Below are positions 62,855 through 64,000 of a DNA stretch of 64,000 nucleotides, in pieces (position 1 is the stretch's first letter; each line of letters opens with the position of its first letter). A program made the translations under genes and the position numbers. This DNA comes from Aphrocallistes beatrix (taxonomy: Eukaryota; Porifera; Hexactinellida; Sceptrulophora; Aphrocallistidae). The notes beneath the pieces were generated by a model that worked only from the letters and a program-made list of their open reading frames with translations, was not told the DNA's origin and ran no database searches. The stretch spans positions 558,001-622,000 of the forward strand of contig OY725500.1 in NCBI GenBank assembly GCA_963281255.1, in the 5' to 3' direction.

Positions 62855-63367
62855 ATGGCAAGCAAGATCGGGAAACGCGTGTTTGATTGGTCGCGAATCC
62901 TAGCACGCGTTCCAGCGGATTCCCGAGGTCAGTACATAGCACTCCGAGCGAAGTATGAAGCTCTCCAGACCACCCACACCAATCTCACTGATAAACCCAC
63001 TGCAATTGACTGGCCGTACTACCAGGCCAACATATCTAAATCCACTATTGTGGCTGACTTTAAAAGCAAGATGGAGAAGTTGAGTATTCCAGTGCCGAAA
63101 GACATTGAGAGTGGAAAGATCGAAGATAAGAAGGTACGCATGGATCAGGAAGCTGTCGGGCTGCTAGAAGAATCTAAGGAGCGAATTGGAGGGTATAAAT
63201 CTGAGATTACGCGCATTCATAATCTCAAACCTATCGAGGACATGTCCATGGAAGAATATTTAGCTGATAAGCCAGAGCTAGAGAGGAAAATCGATTGGGA
63301 GTGGGAGAATTATGATAAAGTGGAGCTGGGAGAGACGTATGAAATGTATAAGGGCAAACAGCACTAA
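62855..63367 (+). CDS. ATP5PD: Mitochondrial ATP synthase subunit d
   Basis: An intronless gene of 170 residues (human 161). It has the family blocks FDWSRILARVP (human IDWVAFAEIIP), PTAIDWPYYQANISKSTIV (human PAIDWAYYKANVAKAGLV) and IPVPKDIE, then an acidic, charged helical C-terminus (YKSEITRIHNLKPIEDMSME). Subunit d is part of the peripheral stalk of F1Fo ATP synthase in the inner mitochondrial membrane. The first about 12 residues are basic, as usual in this protein. Confidence 0.94.
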   Translation: MASKIGKRVFDWSRILARVPADSRGQYIALRAKYEALQTTHTNLTDKPTAIDWPYYQANISKSTIVADFKSKMEKLSIPVPKDIESGKIEDKKVRMDQEAVGLLEESKERIGGYKSEITRIHNLKPIEDMSMEEYLADKPELERKIDWEWENYDKVELGETYEMYKGKQH

Positions 63368-63861
63368 GCTATCTCTGATATGTTATTATTATCTTGTGTT
63401 GCACTAGTTAGTTAGGTTTACTTGTATGCGAATAATGTACTTACAATACTCCATATGGATAACATTACCTTAATTATTCAGATCATGCGTCACACAACTC
63501 TGTTCCCTGAATCAACGTATTCAACCATTTCACACTCTTGATTTTCAATACTGCTTTTTAACTTAATTTGCCAGACATTCCAGATGGAATAAAAATAGAA
63601 ATGATTTACAATTGTAATATTCAAAAGGTTGCTGCTTACGTGAGTGCACTGTTCAGAGTTCGATTACAAGCTTTTGTTCCAATCAATTTGCTCGTATCAA
63701 TTTACACATGGATGGAGAGTATAAAAAGCTATCTCTATCAAACTTCGTTCATTATTCACTTTTGAACATTTGTCCTATAATTTTCCAACATCTAGTACTT
63801 GTATAAAGAAGTCCATCTCTAATTTCTAAAAAATGACGATAAAATCATATTTTTAAAACTC
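63368..63861. other. Gap after ATP5PD, nothing supported
   Basis: AT-rich. A 65-residue frame at 63568-63765 starts with a non-ATG codon if taken at full length and matches nothing I know. I treat the stretch as non-coding. Confidence 0.45.
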
Positions 63862-64000
63862 TAGTCGACTCCGCTTAATAGGGTCACTTCGGTCAGAGGA
63901 CATTTTGCCCCGATTAAGCTGAGAACCCTATAAACCGAAAATATTTTTATGTGTGAGAGCTATTCCGGTCCTTTCAAAAGTGACCCGATAAAGCGGTTGA
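63862..64000. mobile_element. TA-type MITE, CAGTCGACTCCGCTTAATAGG family, copy 5, cut by the window end
   Basis: It begins CTAGTCGACTCCGCTTAATA and continues through GGTCAGAGGACATTTTGCCC to GATAAAGCGGTTGA at the window end. The order of blocks is that of copies 1-3. Confidence 0.8.

Noticed and set aside
1-64000. LTR retroelements, endogenous viral genes, LINE reverse transcriptase, CRISPR arrays
   Set aside because: Searched by eye for long direct repeats, YxDD-type motifs and spaced identical repeats; none was seen.

Overview
The window is eukaryotic nuclear DNA from a gene-dense, AT-rich animal genome. Introns are short (mostly 60-900 bp) with ordinary GT-AG borders, several genes have no introns, and the spaces and introns are filled with small DNA transposons (MITEs). 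The protein families are animal: a DED-death-domain adaptor of FADD type, OTULIN, NLR/NACHT, Beclin-1, GGA, a FYVE myotubularin, CHCHD2/10, UQCC5 and UQCC6. An early-branching invertebrate fits best, and a sponge is a reasonable guess, but nothing here fixes the phylum. I see no rRNA or tRNA gene, no CRISPR array, and no LTR or virus-derived element.

Layout. 1-17.3 kb: four paralogous FADD-like genes (1902-2540 +, 5136-5870 -, 9966-10715 +, 16427-17164 +) separated by MITE-rich DNA and by one TMPPE-like metallophosphoesterase gene (14243-15517). 17.4-22.4 kb: an apparent dicistronic UQCC5/UQCC6 transcript (-), DHCR24 (+), an orphan multipass membrane protein (-) and the mitoribosomal protein MRPS18C (-). 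23.2-30 kb: a 15-exon OTULIN-like gene (-) coding for about 1174 residues; every exon phase closes. 30.5-37.4 kb: fragments of membrane-protein genes (-) among MITEs. 38-44 kb: GGA (-) and CHCHD2/10 (-). 44.4-49.2 kb: a broken NLR gene (-), a cluster of short inverted duplications, and a Mutator-like element that carries a hAT insertion. 49.5-58.2 kb: BECN1 (-), a Bet1-like SNARE (+), PIGY (+) and a myotubularin of MTMR3/4 type (+). 60.4-63.4 kb: TBP, PRR5 and ATP5PD (all +).

How the genes relate. The most unusual theme is cell death and innate immunity: four FADD-like adaptors, a linear-ubiquitin deubiquitinase with a huge disordered N-terminus, and an NLR fossil within 47 kb. A second theme is membrane traffic and phosphoinositides (GGA, Beclin-1, Bet1-type SNARE, PIGY, MTMR3/4). 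A third is mitochondria (UQCC5, UQCC6, MRPS18C, CHCHD2/10, ATP5PD). Two short divergent intervals (UQCC5/6 with DHCR24; BECN1 with the SNARE) may be shared promoters. Transposons are well enough preserved to read nested insertions from their target-site duplications, including a hAT element in a pogo-like MITE, a hAT element in a Mutator-like element, and a hAT element in another MITE.
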